A stretch of 13,799 bases of DNA from an uncultured Collinsella sp. (GCA_937969105.1 CALBUZ010000197.1:1-13799); one strand, 5' to 3'. Numbered from the stretch's first letter, positions 1-8,203 are shown. Translations and numbers: made by a program. Notes: a model not told the origin generated them from the letters alone.

Positions 1-803
1 TTTTCGTTGAATGCCAAGCGCGCAAATAGTACCGATACGACAATCGATAGTTTGTCGATCTGCACCACGACGCTCACCTGGCCTGCGGCGATGGCATAGT
101 AATAGAGCAGCCACGATGCGCCAGTCGCAATGCCCGATGCCGCGAGAAATACGAGTTCATAGCGGTCTACGTGCACGGCTTGGCCCATCTTGCCTTTAGC
201 TGCCACGATTGCCCATGCCATAACCAGTACCACACAGGTACGGATTGCCGTGGCCAGGTTGGACTCGACGCCTTCGATGCCAGCCTTGGCAAGGATGGAC
301 GTGAGCGCTGCGAACACGGCGGCGCCGAGGGCGTAAGCGAGCCAGGTTCGGTCTTGCTGCTGCTCGGGTCCGGCAGACTGCTTCTTCTCGATCATTAAAA
401 ACGTGCCGAGGGTGATGACAGCGGTTCCCACGAGCTTAACCGCAAGGTTGCTCGTCTCGCCAAAAAGTACGATGGCGATCAGTGCGGCGAGTACGGTGCT
501 CATCTTGTCGACCGGTACGACCTTATTGACGTCTCCGATGCCCAACGCCTTAAAGTAACAGATCCACGAAGCACCGGTAGCGAGTCCCGAGAGGACGAGA
601 AAGAGCCAGGATCTGGGTTCGATGCTGCCAATGGTTCCAATGGATCCAGAAATGCCCGCCATTGCCCAGGCGAAAACGAGCACCACGCAGGTGCGAATGG
701 CCGTCGCGACATCGGAGTCGGTCTGCTTGATGCCGCATTTGGCCAAGATGGATGTGATGCCGGCAAAGAATGCTGACGCAAATGCTGCGACGACCCACGA
801 CAC
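1..803 (-). CDS. EamA/DMT-family transporter, tandem-duplicated halves (C-terminus cut by window edge)
   Basis: Membrane transporter of the drug/metabolite transporter superfamily; substrate unknown. 267 residues are visible and the frame is open at base 1. The start is GTG at 803: an in-frame TGA lies just upstream (819-821) and GAGGAGG lies 10 nt before it, so no other start is reasonable. The protein is two EamA units about 151 residues apart. TSILAKCGI (17-25) matches TSILAKAGI (168-176), ATAIRTCVVLV (33-43) matches 184-194, SGLATGASW (72-80) matches SGIATGASW (223-231), and PVDK (97-100) matches QIDK (248-251). A polar linker (about 139-153, EKKQ...EQQQDR) joins them. Small single-EamA proteins of about 140 residues with these motifs are known (COG2510-type); this looks like a fusion of two. 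It lies 68 nt downstream of the ABC permease on the same strand, with a possible terminator between. Confidence 0.85.
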   Translation of the reverse strand, partial: MSWVVAAFASAFFAGITSILAKCGIKQTDSDVATAIRTCVVLVFAWAMAGISGSIGTIGSIEPRSWLFLVLSGLATGASWICYFKALGIGDVNKVVPVDKMSTVLAALIAIVLFGETSNLAVKLVGTAVITLGTFLMIEKKQSAGPEQQQDRTWLAYALGAAVFAALTSILAKAGIEGVESNLATAIRTCVVLVMAWAIVAAKGKMGQAVHVDRYELVFLAASGIATGASWLLYYYAIAAGQVSVVVQIDKLSIVVSVLFARLAFNE

Positions 804-820
804 GGGTTGAGCGCCTCCTC

Positions 821-848
821 AAAAAAGACCACGCCAGATCTATGGCGC
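821..848 (-). terminator. possible weak intrinsic terminator after the GntR/ABC operon
   Basis: Read on the minus strand, GCGCCA (848-843) and TGGCGT (836-831) form a 6-bp stem with a 6-nt loop. GGTC and then six T residues (826-821) follow. The stem is short, and the T-run lies just before the ribosome binding site of the EamA gene, so it could be a leaky terminator or chance. Confidence 0.35.
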
Positions 849-871
849 ATGTCCAATGATACCGCGCTTGC

Positions 872-1579
872 CTATAGGTTGCGTGCCCGGTAGACCTTGG
901 TGCTGATGGCGCAGCTGACAGCGCCAAGGACGACCGTTGCCAGCGCGGCAATTCCTGCGCACAGGAAGCCAAGAACGGAAGGATCGGGATTCGCCCCGGC
1001 AATCACCGACATGAGCTGGTTGCTGATGGGGTTGAATGAGTTTAGCGTGACCATGATAAGGCACATGTATAGGGCGTACAGACCAACGGATAGGCGTTGC
1101 GCCTTCATGTGTTCAAATCGAAAGAACAGAGGCAGTACCAAAAACACCGCCATGAGGGAGAAAAGCATCGATATTGCCGAGGCGATTGCGGTCTCAAAGA
1201 CGGTCTCTCCCGTGGAGGGGATACCCACGCTGTTTAAGATCGGGATGGCGACGATACTCAACAGCACGGCCGCGCACGTCATGATGACCGAGAAAATAGT
1301 GATGCACAGGTAGCGTGCGCTGACGATGTCTTTGCGTGAGATGGGCAGCGTTGCCCGATAGCGCTCCCATCCGTTTTGGTTGTCGAGCCCGGCCAGCGAC
1401 GTCATGGCCATGATAGGCGACATGGCACTGATCGCGAAGGCGCCGGCGGCGCTCATATCGGAATCACCATTCGATGCCCTGACGGCGGTCAGCACGACGA
1501 AGATGAACAGGCCGACACCTGCGATGCTCGGGACGAGCGTGCGAACGATGGCAAGCTCGGACATAATGGCGCGTTTCAT
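872..1579 (-). CDS. ABC-2 type transporter permease subunit
   Basis: Membrane component of the ABC exporter encoded with the upstream ATPase. It has 235 residues and about six hydrophobic segments (roughly 14-33, 44-63, 89-111, 130-154, 163-183, 204-228), beginning after a short cytoplasmic N-terminus (MKRAIMSELAIVRTL). Size and layout fit the BcrB-like/ABC-2 permeases found in YtrA-regulated operons; sequence alone does not show the substrate. Its ATG overlaps the ATPase stop codon (ATGA, 1576-1579), indicating translational coupling and a 1:1 complex. It is the last gene of the GntR-ATPase-permease unit. Confidence 0.85.
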   Translation of the reverse strand: MKRAIMSELAIVRTLVPSIAGVGLFIFVVLTAVRASNGDSDMSAAGAFAISAMSPIMAMTSLAGLDNQNGWERYRATLPISRKDIVSARYLCITIFSVIMTCAAVLLSIVAIPILNSVGIPSTGETVFETAIASAISMLFSLMAVFLVLPLFFRFEHMKAQRLSVGLYALYMCLIMVTLNSFNPISNQLMSVIAGANPDPSVLGFLCAGIAALATVVLGAVSCAISTKVYRARNL

Positions 1580-2457
1580 TTCGAAGCCCCTTTCAGCATG
1601 AGGCGCAGATAGTCATCAATGGTTGCCCGATCGCAGGGAATCTCGGGAAAGGCCTCGAGCGTTTCGCGACGGTTGGGCACGAGCACGTCCACGCTATAGG
1701 CGTGATGGACGGCACGGGCGCCTTCGACGCAAGCCATAAGCTCGGCGGCCTGTGCTTGGGTGCAGTGGGCGATGCCGGCTCGGTCGGTAATGTCCTCGCG
1801 CGGCAGGTCAAAAATAATCGAGCCGTTATCGATGCAGATGACGCGGTCGGCGGCGCGATCGAGGTCGGACGTAATGTGGCTCGAGAGCAGCACGCTGTGC
1901 TGACCGTCGGCGACAAAGGCAAGCAGCTCATCGAGCAGTTCCTCGCGTGCCATGGGATCGAGGCCTGCGGTGGCTTCGTCCAAAACGAGCAGCTTGGCAT
2001 TGTGGCTGAGTGCACAGGCAAGCTGCAGTTTCATGCCCATGCCGCGGGAGAGGTCCTTGACTTTTGTCTTAGGATCGAGGCCAAATCGGTTGATGAATCC
2101 GGCGAACGTTTCGCGGTCCCACGTGGGGTACGCCGGGCCTACGAGCGACTCGACCTGGCCCACCTTGAGCGTGGAGGGGAAGGGGCACGTGTCCAGGACA
2201 AGACCGACGCGGGAGCGTAGATGGCGTTGCGACTCATCGGGCGCGTCGGCGCCACAGCGCTGCCCAAACAGGTGCACTTCGCCGGCATCGAGCTTTATAA
2301 GCCCGAGAGCAGCTCGAATCGTCGTTGTTTTACCAGCACCGTTGGCACCAACAAAGCCGACGATCTGGCCGGGCTCTACGGCAAGCGTGACGTCGCGCAG
2401 CGAAAAGCGGTCGCTTACAGTGCGTGAGATGCCTTTGAGTTCAAGCAAGTTTTGCAT
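1576..2457 (-). CDS. ABC transporter ATP-binding protein (YtrB/BcrA-like)
   Basis: Cytoplasmic ATPase that powers the adjacent ABC-2 permease. 293 residues. Walker A is GANGAGKTTT (37-46), the signature is LSRGM (136-140) in place of LSGGQ, Walker B plus D-loop is LLVLDEATAGLDP (156-168), and a switch histidine follows in LLSSH. The Q-loop glutamine appears replaced (VGLVLDTCPF, 85-93), as is common in this subgroup. The start is ATG 2457, preceded by AAGAAAGG at 7-nt spacing. The open frame continues upstream without a stop to 3132, but that part crosses the GntR gene in another frame and is not credible coding. The gap from the GntR stop is 23 nt. In B. subtilis, similar operons respond to cell-wall-active antibiotics; that role here is inference. 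Confidence 0.93.
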   Translation of the reverse strand: MQNLLELKGISRTVSDRFSLRDVTLAVEPGQIVGFVGANGAGKTTTIRAALGLIKLDAGEVHLFGQRCGADAPDESQRHLRSRVGLVLDTCPFPSTLKVGQVESLVGPAYPTWDRETFAGFINRFGLDPKTKVKDLSRGMGMKLQLACALSHNAKLLVLDEATAGLDPMAREELLDELLAFVADGQHSVLLSSHITSDLDRAADRVICIDNGSIIFDLPREDITDRAGIAHCTQAQAAELMACVEGARAVHHAYSVDVLVPNRRETLEAFPEIPCDRATIDDYLRLMLKGASK

Positions 2458-2480
2458 GGTATAGCCTTTCTTGCAGATGG

Positions 2481-2861
2481 CTACTGCATGGTTTCGGGGG
2501 CTACCAGGTCGAGCATCTCGTGCAGCTTGTCGCGCGTGACGCCCAGGGTTTCGGCTTGGCTTGCCGCTTTCGCAAGCAGCTCTTCGATATGGCAGAGCTG
2601 GTTTTCGCGCAAGAGTTCTTGGTTGCCCTCGGCGACAAAGCAGCCCTTGCCCTGCACGGTGCAGATAAACCCGAGTTGCTCTAGGTCGGCGTAGGCGCGC
2701 TTGGTGGTGATGACGCTCACGCCAAGGTCGCTCGCGAGTGCACGGATGCTGGGGAGTTTGGCTCCCGCAGCGAGCGTGCCCGAAAGGATCTGAGCTTTGA
2801 CCTGCGAGGATATCTGTTCGTATATGGGCTTGTCGCTCGAATTGGATAGGATGATGTCCAC
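2481..2861 (-). CDS. GntR-family transcriptional regulator, YtrA subfamily
   Basis: DNA-binding repressor, probably of its own ABC-transporter operon. 126 residues: an N-terminal winged helix-turn-helix (about 10-78, PIYEQISSQVKAQI, LPSIRALASDLGVS and a GKGCFV wing) followed by a short helical tail of about 45 residues, not a FadR/HutC effector domain. That short C-terminus defines the YtrA subgroup. The start is GTG 2861 with AAGGAG 5 nt upstream. It is the first gene of the operon, 23 nt before the ATPase. The inverted repeat at 2889-2922, over the likely -10 region, is the expected autoregulatory operator. Members of this subgroup usually lose repression when the wall or envelope is stressed; the inducer here is unknown. 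Confidence 0.92.
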   Translation of the reverse strand: MDIILSNSSDKPIYEQISSQVKAQILSGTLAAGAKLPSIRALASDLGVSVITTKRAYADLEQLGFICTVQGKGCFVAEGNQELLRENQLCHIEELLAKAASQAETLGVTRDKLHEMLDLVAPETMQ

Positions 2862-2888
2862 AGCGGCTCCTTAGCTGTTGGGCTACAC

Positions 2889-2922
2889 GTGTATATAACC
2901 GGTAAACACAGTATATATACAC
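2889..2922. promoter_or_regulatory. inverted-repeat operator candidate for the GntR (YtrA-type) operon
   Basis: GTGTATATA (2889-2897) and TATATACAC (2914-2922) are perfect 9-bp inverted arms with a 16-nt spacer. They lie 27-61 nt upstream of the GntR start codon and overlap the proposed -10 box. Long-spaced GT...AC-type dyads are usual for YtrA-type regulators. An 8-bp palindrome ACACGTGT (2885-2892) overlaps the left arm. Confidence 0.65.
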
Positions 2923-2939
2923 TATGCACAGTTCTGCAA
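2910..2939 (-). promoter_or_regulatory. candidate promoter of the GntR/ABC operon
   Basis: On the minus strand, TATACT (2915-2910) matches five of six -10 consensus bases. TTGCAG (2939-2934) lies 18 nt upstream but matches only three of six -35 bases. Transcription would start near 2903, inside the operator dyad, leaving a leader of about 40 nt. Confidence 0.45.
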
Positions 2940-2971
2940 GAGGCAAATACGGATTGCCCGCTCGTTCATTC

Positions 2972-3111
2972 ATCTCAATCTGTAACATCTGGAACCGATT
3001 TGGACGGCTACCTGTTACAGATTGAGATTTTGCTGGCGGGCCCCACCTGGTTGTCTCAATCTGTAACAGGTAGAGGTTCAAAAACCGTCTAGATGTTACA
3101 GATCGAGACAA
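2972..3111. repeat. nested palindromic intergenic repeat (two inverted REP-like units)
   Basis: A 15-base core TCTCAATCTGTAACA occurs four times in alternating orientation: 2973-2987 (+), 3013-3027 (-), 3054-3068 (+), 3094-3108 (-, one mismatch). The starts are 40, 41 and 40 bases apart. Cores 1/2 and cores 3/4 each form a hairpin with a 25-nt loop. The second hairpin unit is the reverse complement of the first, with the loops about two-thirds identical. The symmetry centre is GGGCCC at 3038-3043, so the whole element is one long imperfect palindrome. This is the layout of a BIME or MITE. No transposase lies nearby. Confidence 0.85.
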
Positions 3112-3253
3112 ACTGCTGCGGAGTGCCGCCATCGACTGCTACCCTGGTCCCCAACTGATGAATTTGTCCTGATAGGTGCCCTATGGCGGGATTTCGCGGC
3201 TACAATAATGCGGTTACAACGACGTAATGCACTCAATGCAAGAAAGGATCCGC

Positions 3254-4867
<1,614 letters not shown>

Positions 4868-4875
4868 CGCATCGC

Positions 4876-4901
4876 CGCGGTGGTCCTGCGGGGCTGCCGC
4901 G
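4876..4901 (+). terminator. likely prfC terminator hairpin
   Basis: CGCGGTGGTCC (4876-4886) and GGGCTGCCGCG (4891-4901) form an 11-bp stem, including three G-T wobble pairs, with a TGCG loop. It begins 9 nt after the prfC stop. The tail (CCGTTTGCTTG) is only moderately T-rich, so termination may be partial. Confidence 0.5.
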
Positions 4902-4909
4902 CCGTTTGC

Positions 4910-4938
4910 TTGCCTGATGCCGTGTGAGCGGCTATCAT
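4910..4938 (+). promoter_or_regulatory. sigma70-type promoter of the riboswitch/transporter operon
   Basis: TTGCCT (4910-4915; four of six -35 bases) and TATCAT (4933-4938; five of six -10 bases) are separated by exactly 17 nt. Transcription would start near 4945, giving a leader of about 79 nt that contains the whole aptamer. Confidence 0.6.
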
Positions 4939-4967
4939 ACCCACCGTCGTCTCAAGACCGGGGCGTC

Positions 4968-5017
4968 CGAGCAGTTCGGGTCCGATATCCTGCTCGTTAA
5001 ACCTAAAACCAAAGGAG
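4968..5017 (+). promoter_or_regulatory. preQ1-I-like riboswitch aptamer ending in the ribosome binding site
   Basis: Stem P1 is CGAGCAG (4968-4974) paired perfectly with CTGCTCG (4990-4996). The 15-nt loop begins with TTC, as in the B. subtilis preQ1-I aptamer, and ends with a C (4989) directly before the 3' strand of P1, where the ligand-pairing cytidine lies in this class. The tail from 4997 (TTAAACCTAAAACCAAAGG) resembles the A-rich tail of the T. tengcongensis aptamer. A pseudoknot can form between loop GG (4978-4980) and tail CC (5009-5010). The tail runs straight into AAAGGAG (5011-5017), 6 nt before the start codon, so ligand binding would hide the ribosome binding site. The downstream gene is of the family known to carry queuosine precursors. 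Class assignment is by eye. Confidence 0.75.
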
Positions 5018-5023
5018 TACATA

Positions 5024-5746
5024 ATGATCAAGAAGGTCATGGAGGACTACAAGGTCCTGTTGCGGAGCATTCCCGCGGCAACGGTTTCGCTGTTTTTCGT
5101 GAGCGTCATCATGATGAACCTGCTGGCCAACAAAGAGCTTATCAGCCTGCCGTATCTGGCACTCGATTGCGGCTTTGTGGTGAGCTGGGTTTCGTTTTTG
5201 TGCCAGGACATGATCTGCAAGCGCTTTGGCGCCAAGGCATCTATCAAAATCTCTATCCTCGCGCTGCTGGTTAACCTGGCCGTGAGCCTGTGCTTTTGGG
5301 CATGCTCGCTCACGCCCGGTATGTGGGGCGCCTACTACGACACGGGCATGATCGAGGTCAACACTGCCCTTAACGCCACCATCGGCGGCACCTGGTACGT
5401 GGTGCTTGGCTCTTCGCTGGCAATGCTCGTTTCTGCCGTGGTTAACTCCACGCTCAACCAGTCGCTCGGTCGTATGCTCAAAAAGAATAACTTTGCGAGC
5501 TTTGCCTTTCGCTCCTATGTGTCCACGGGCGTTGGCCAGTTTATCGACAACCTGGTCTTTGCCATTGTGGTGAGCCACACGTTCTTTGGCTGGACGTGGG
5601 TACAGGTCCTTATGTGCTCGCTGACCGGCGCTGTTGCCGAGCTGCTGTGCGAGGTCTTCCTGAGCCCCGTGGGCTACAAGGTCGTGCGCGGCTGGGAGCG
5701 CGAAAATGTGGGCTCCGAGTACCTCGAGCGCCACGCAACCGCCTAA
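5024..5746 (+). CDS. VUT-family membrane protein, probable queuosine precursor (preQ0/preQ1) transporter
   Basis: Integral membrane protein of 240 residues in the Vut_1/YhhQ family, whose E. coli member takes up queuosine precursors. About six hydrophobic segments; the family motif region FLCQDMICKRFG (about 58-69) aligns with FLATDLTVRIFG of YhhQ, and STGVGQFIDNLVF (about 167-179) with its NVSDTLAFF segment. An extra extracellular-type loop (about 99-115, TPGMWGAYYDTG) separates two helices. ATG 5024 follows AAAGGAG at 6-nt spacing, and that site forms the end of the preQ1-like aptamer. This supports a role in importing preQ1 or a related base for tRNA queuosine. The SDR gene starts 9 nt after its stop. 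Function is inferred from family plus riboswitch. Confidence 0.87.
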   Translation: MIKKVMEDYKVLLRSIPAATVSLFFVSVIMMNLLANKELISLPYLALDCGFVVSWVSFLCQDMICKRFGAKASIKISILALLVNLAVSLCFWACSLTPGMWGAYYDTGMIEVNTALNATIGGTWYVVLGSSLAMLVSAVVNSTLNQSLGRMLKKNNFASFAFRSYVSTGVGQFIDNLVFAIVVSHTFFGWTWVQVLMCSLTGAVAELLCEVFLSPVGYKVVRGWERENVGSEYLERHATA

Positions 5747-5755
5747 GGAGCAAGT

Positions 5756-6436
5756 ATGCGGGTTTTGATCACGGGCGCTTCGGGCGGTATCGGAGCCGCG
5801 TGCGTGCAGCGTTTTTTGGACGAGGGCCACGAGGTCGTGGGCTTTGACCTGCTGCCGGCGGCGATTGAGCACGAGCGCTACCGCCATCTGATCGTTGATG
5901 TCCGTGAGCCTGACTCGTTTCCAGACGACCTTGAACCCCAGGTGATCGTGAACGTTGCCGGTACGCAGGATTCGGCCGATGACATCGCCGCCAACCTGTG
6001 TGGCACCATCAACGTGACCGAGCGTTACGCCTTTGTGGGGGAGGGGCTTTCCGCCAAGCCGGCGCCGGCTATTAAATCCGTGGTCAATGTGGGGTCGGCG
6101 AGCGGGCATACGGGATCGGAGTTTCCCGCCTATGCCGCCAGCAAAGGCGGCGTTATCGCCTATACCAAGAACCTTGCAAACCGCCTGGCACCGCGGGCCA
6201 TCGCCAACGGTGTGGACCCGGGCGGCGTTATCACGCCGCTCAACCGTTGCGTGATGGAAGACGAACACCTGTGGAGCCAGATTATGGAACTCACGCCGCT
6301 TAAGCGCTGGGCCACCGCCCAAGAGATCGCCGAGTGGATCTACTTTGTGGGTGTGACCAACCGTTTTATGACCGGGCAGAGCCTGCTGATCGATGGCGGC
6401 GAGGCCGGCCGCACACAATTTATTTGGCCCGAATAG
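5756..6436 (+). CDS. short-chain dehydrogenase/reductase (SDR) family oxidoreductase
   Basis: NAD(P)-dependent cytoplasmic oxidoreductase of 226 residues, a short classical SDR. The nucleotide-binding motif is TGASGGIG (6-13). Asp31 at the end of strand 2 suggests NAD(H) preference. NVAG (66-69), catalytic Ser114, and Tyr126 with Lys130 (YAASK) follow; PGGVITPL and TGQSLLIDGGE mark the C-terminal half. The active site looks complete. ATG 5756 is preceded by AAGGAG, which overlaps the stop region of the transporter gene 9 nt upstream, so the two are almost certainly cotranscribed and under the same promoter and riboswitch. A strong terminator follows at once. The substrate cannot be read from sequence; a steroid, sugar or fatty-acyl substrate is possible, and a link to queuosine metabolism is speculative. 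Confidence 0.9.
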   Translation: MRVLITGASGGIGAACVQRFLDEGHEVVGFDLLPAAIEHERYRHLIVDVREPDSFPDDLEPQVIVNVAGTQDSADDIAANLCGTINVTERYAFVGEGLSAKPAPAIKSVVNVGSASGHTGSEFPAYAASKGGVIAYTKNLANRLAPRAIANGVDPGGVITPLNRCVMEDEHLWSQIMELTPLKRWATAQEIAEWIYFVGVTNRFMTGQSLLIDGGEAGRTQFIWPE

Positions 6437-6437
6437 G

Positions 6438-6473
6438 AAACGCGCCCGATGGAAAGCCGTCGGGCGCGTTTTT
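6438..6473 (+). terminator. intrinsic terminator of the transporter/SDR operon
   Basis: AAACGCGCCCGA (6438-6449) and TCGGGCGCGTTT (6460-6471) form a perfect 12-bp stem with a 10-nt loop; the T-run reaches 6473. It begins 1 nt after the SDR stop. The opposite strand has a short T-run too, so it may also stop transcripts from ung, which converges from the right. Confidence 0.92.
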
Positions 6474-6486
6474 GATGTATCGATTT

Positions 6487-7212
6487 TTAGCCGAGGCAAG
6501 TCCAGTTGACGGGGGTCGAGCCATGCTGCTCGAGTAGCCGATTGGCTGCCGAGAAGGGGCGCGACCCCATAAAAGCGGGGAGTTCTGCCGTGGCACGGTT
6601 GGCCGAAAGCGGCGAGGGATGCGTAGAGGCCAGGCAGAACTTGCCGGCTGCCTTGCCCGCGCCGGTCGCGGCGAGTTTGCCCTCGACCATCTGCTGGGCA
6701 AAGCGACCCCATGCCAAAAAGACGACCGGTTGGGGCAGCTGACAGCAGCGTTCGATAATGTAGTCGGTCAGGGTGCTCCAACCCAGCTTGGCGTGAGAGT
6801 TCGCGGCATGCTCGCGCACGGTGAGCGTAGTGTTGAGGAGCAGGACGCCCTGCAGTGCCCATGGGGTTAGGTCTCCCGTGGCGGGAATGGGGCAATCCAG
6901 ATCGGCTTTGAGCTCCTTATAGATGTTGCGCAGGCTCGGCGGCAACTTGGTTTGCGTCGCGGGGACCGAAAACGACAGCCCCATGGCCTGGTTGGGCCCG
7001 TGATAGGGGTCTTGACCCAGGATGACAACCTTGACCTGGTCGGCCGGCGTATAGGCGAGGGCATTGAGGATGTCGTCTTGTGCCGGGTAGATAGTCTGCT
7101 CGGCACGCAAGAGGGCGATGCGCTCGAGCAGCTGGTTCGTAGTGTTACGTACCGGCTGCGGCGCATCGCCCAACCAAGTTGCTATGTTGCGGTCGCGAGT
7201 TGCGGTGTCCAT
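6487..7212 (-). CDS. ung: uracil-DNA glycosylase, family 1
   Basis: Base-excision repair enzyme that removes uracil from DNA. 241 residues, slightly longer than E. coli Ung (229). The water-activating loop GQDPYHG is at 66-72 (catalytic Asp68) and the minor-groove loop HPSPLS at 198-203 (His198). The uracil-binding region MGLSFSV (77-83) and LLLNTTLTVR are also intact. ATG 7212 has AAAGGAG 4 nt upstream. It converges with the SDR operon and lies 88 nt downstream of the DMT transporter on the same strand; TACAAT (7253-7248, minus) could be its own -10 box, though no good -35 is seen. Confidence 0.97.
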   Translation of the reverse strand: MDTATRDRNIATWLGDAPQPVRNTTNQLLERIALLRAEQTIYPAQDDILNALAYTPADQVKVVILGQDPYHGPNQAMGLSFSVPATQTKLPPSLRNIYKELKADLDCPIPATGDLTPWALQGVLLLNTTLTVREHAANSHAKLGWSTLTDYIIERCCQLPQPVVFLAWGRFAQQMVEGKLAATGAGKAAGKFCLASTHPSPLSANRATAELPAFMGSRPFSAANRLLEQHGSTPVNWTCLG

Positions 7213-7300
7213 GGGGCTCCTTTATGGCAGATACTTTGTTGGCATCTATTGTAAAGGCGCACCGGTTGCCTTTATGCCGCGGCTGCATAGGGAGTGGGGA

Positions 7301-8203
7301 CTACGAGACGCGCTCGGGCGCTCCTGCCATACGAGCGTGTCCATGTGCGCGAAGGTGCGGAAGCTCGACGGTTGCCACCATGACGCCGGTGAGGATGAGG
7401 GCGGCGCCAAAGAAGGCGATGGGGCTCAGAACCTCGCCGACCAGGAAGAACGAGAAGACAGCGGAGCAGACCGGCTCGAGCGAGAAGGCAAAGCCGGTGG
7501 TCTCGGCGGGCACGTGGGGCTGCACGAGCGTCTGGGTGATAAAGCCGTAGGCAGAGCAGATGAGTGCGAGCGCGACGACAACGACAATCTCGCTAGGCGT
7601 GCTGGGAAGCGTAAAACCGCCAAAGGTGAATGCGGCGATACCCGAGAATAAGCCGCCGAAGCCCAGCTGCCAAACGCCCAGAGCAAGCGGATCGACTTCT
7701 TCGACAAACCGCTTGGCGACAATGATGTGTCCAGCGTAGATAAAGGCGGAGAGCAGCATGATGAGCGCGCCGGGATTCAGACTGGTAAAGTCGGCGCCCG
7801 AGAGCAGCAGCATGCCGCAGGTGACGATGGCCGTGCCGATGAGCACTTTGCGCTCGGGGGCGCGACGCAGCAGGGCCGCGTTGGCAAATGGCACAATCAC
7901 GACCGTCAAGCTCTGCAGAAAGCCAGCGGTGGAGGCGGAGGTGAGGCTGGAGCCCAGGCACATGCAGGTGAGCTCGGTTGCCATGATGGCGCCGATGATG
8001 GCGGCGCGGACCATAAGGTTACGGTTGATGCGCAACGCGTGCTTGTGGAAGAGCAGCAGGCAAGCCGCAAAGGCGATGATGCAGCGCAGCGCGACGATGC
8101 TCGTGGCGTTCATGCTGTCCATGCCGATCTTCATAAGGGGGTACGAAAAGCCCCATGCGACGGGAACGGAAAATGAGAGCGCGATTGCTTTTTTGCGATC
8201 CAT
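7301..8203 (-). CDS. EamA/DMT-family transporter
   Basis: Inner-membrane metabolite exporter-type protein of 300 residues with two EamA domains (about 7-135 and 148-280) and ten predicted hydrophobic segments, the usual DMT layout. Typical motifs are PVAWGFSYPLMKIG near the N-terminus and a conserved SLEPVCSAVFSFFLVGEVL segment before the last helices. Unlike the transporter at 1-803, its two halves are clearly diverged. ATG 8203 has AAAGGAG 4 nt upstream. It is divergent from a LysR regulator at 8362, a common pairing in which the regulator controls the exporter. The substrate (amino acid, drug or other metabolite) is unknown. Confidence 0.92.
   Translation of the reverse strand: MDRKKAIALSFSVPVAWGFSYPLMKIGMDSMNATSIVALRCIIAFAACLLLFHKHALRINRNLMVRAAIIGAIMATELTCMCLGSSLTSASTAGFLQSLTVVIVPFANAALLRRAPERKVLIGTAIVTCGMLLLSGADFTSLNPGALIMLLSAFIYAGHIIVAKRFVEEVDPLALGVWQLGFGGLFSGIAAFTFGGFTLPSTPSEIVVVVALALICSAYGFITQTLVQPHVPAETTGFAFSLEPVCSAVFSFFLVGEVLSPIAFFGAALILTGVMVATVELPHLRAHGHARMAGAPERVS

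Larger units (their letters stand above)
2862..3253. other. divergent intergenic region between the GntR operon and prfC
   Basis: 392 bases with no credible gene. From left to right it holds the GntR operon promoter and operator (2889-2939), the nested palindromic repeat (2972-3111), and the presumed prfC promoter region. For prfC, TACAAT (3201-3206) is a possible -10 box, but no convincing -35 is visible at the right distance. Confidence 0.7.

Noticed and set aside
2973..3108. Possible short CRISPR array (four 15-base repeats, 25-base spacers)
   Set aside because: The copies alternate in orientation, the repeats are too short, the 'spacers' are related to each other as reverse complements, and no cas gene is present.
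2458..3132. N-terminal extension of the ABC ATPase frame to 518 residues
   Set aside because: The extension overlaps the GntR gene in another frame and the palindromic repeat. The ATPase start with a ribosome binding site is at 2457.
5003..6895. 630-residue minus-strand open frame
   Set aside because: It lies antisense to the transporter and SDR genes, runs through the terminator and overlaps ung in another frame. Its composition (His/Arg-rich) is not protein-like.
7252..7274. TAAAGGC/GCCTTTA hairpin between the DMT transporter and ung
   Set aside because: A 7-bp stem with a 9-nt loop and no T-run; too weak to call a terminator, although it overlaps a possible ung -10 box.
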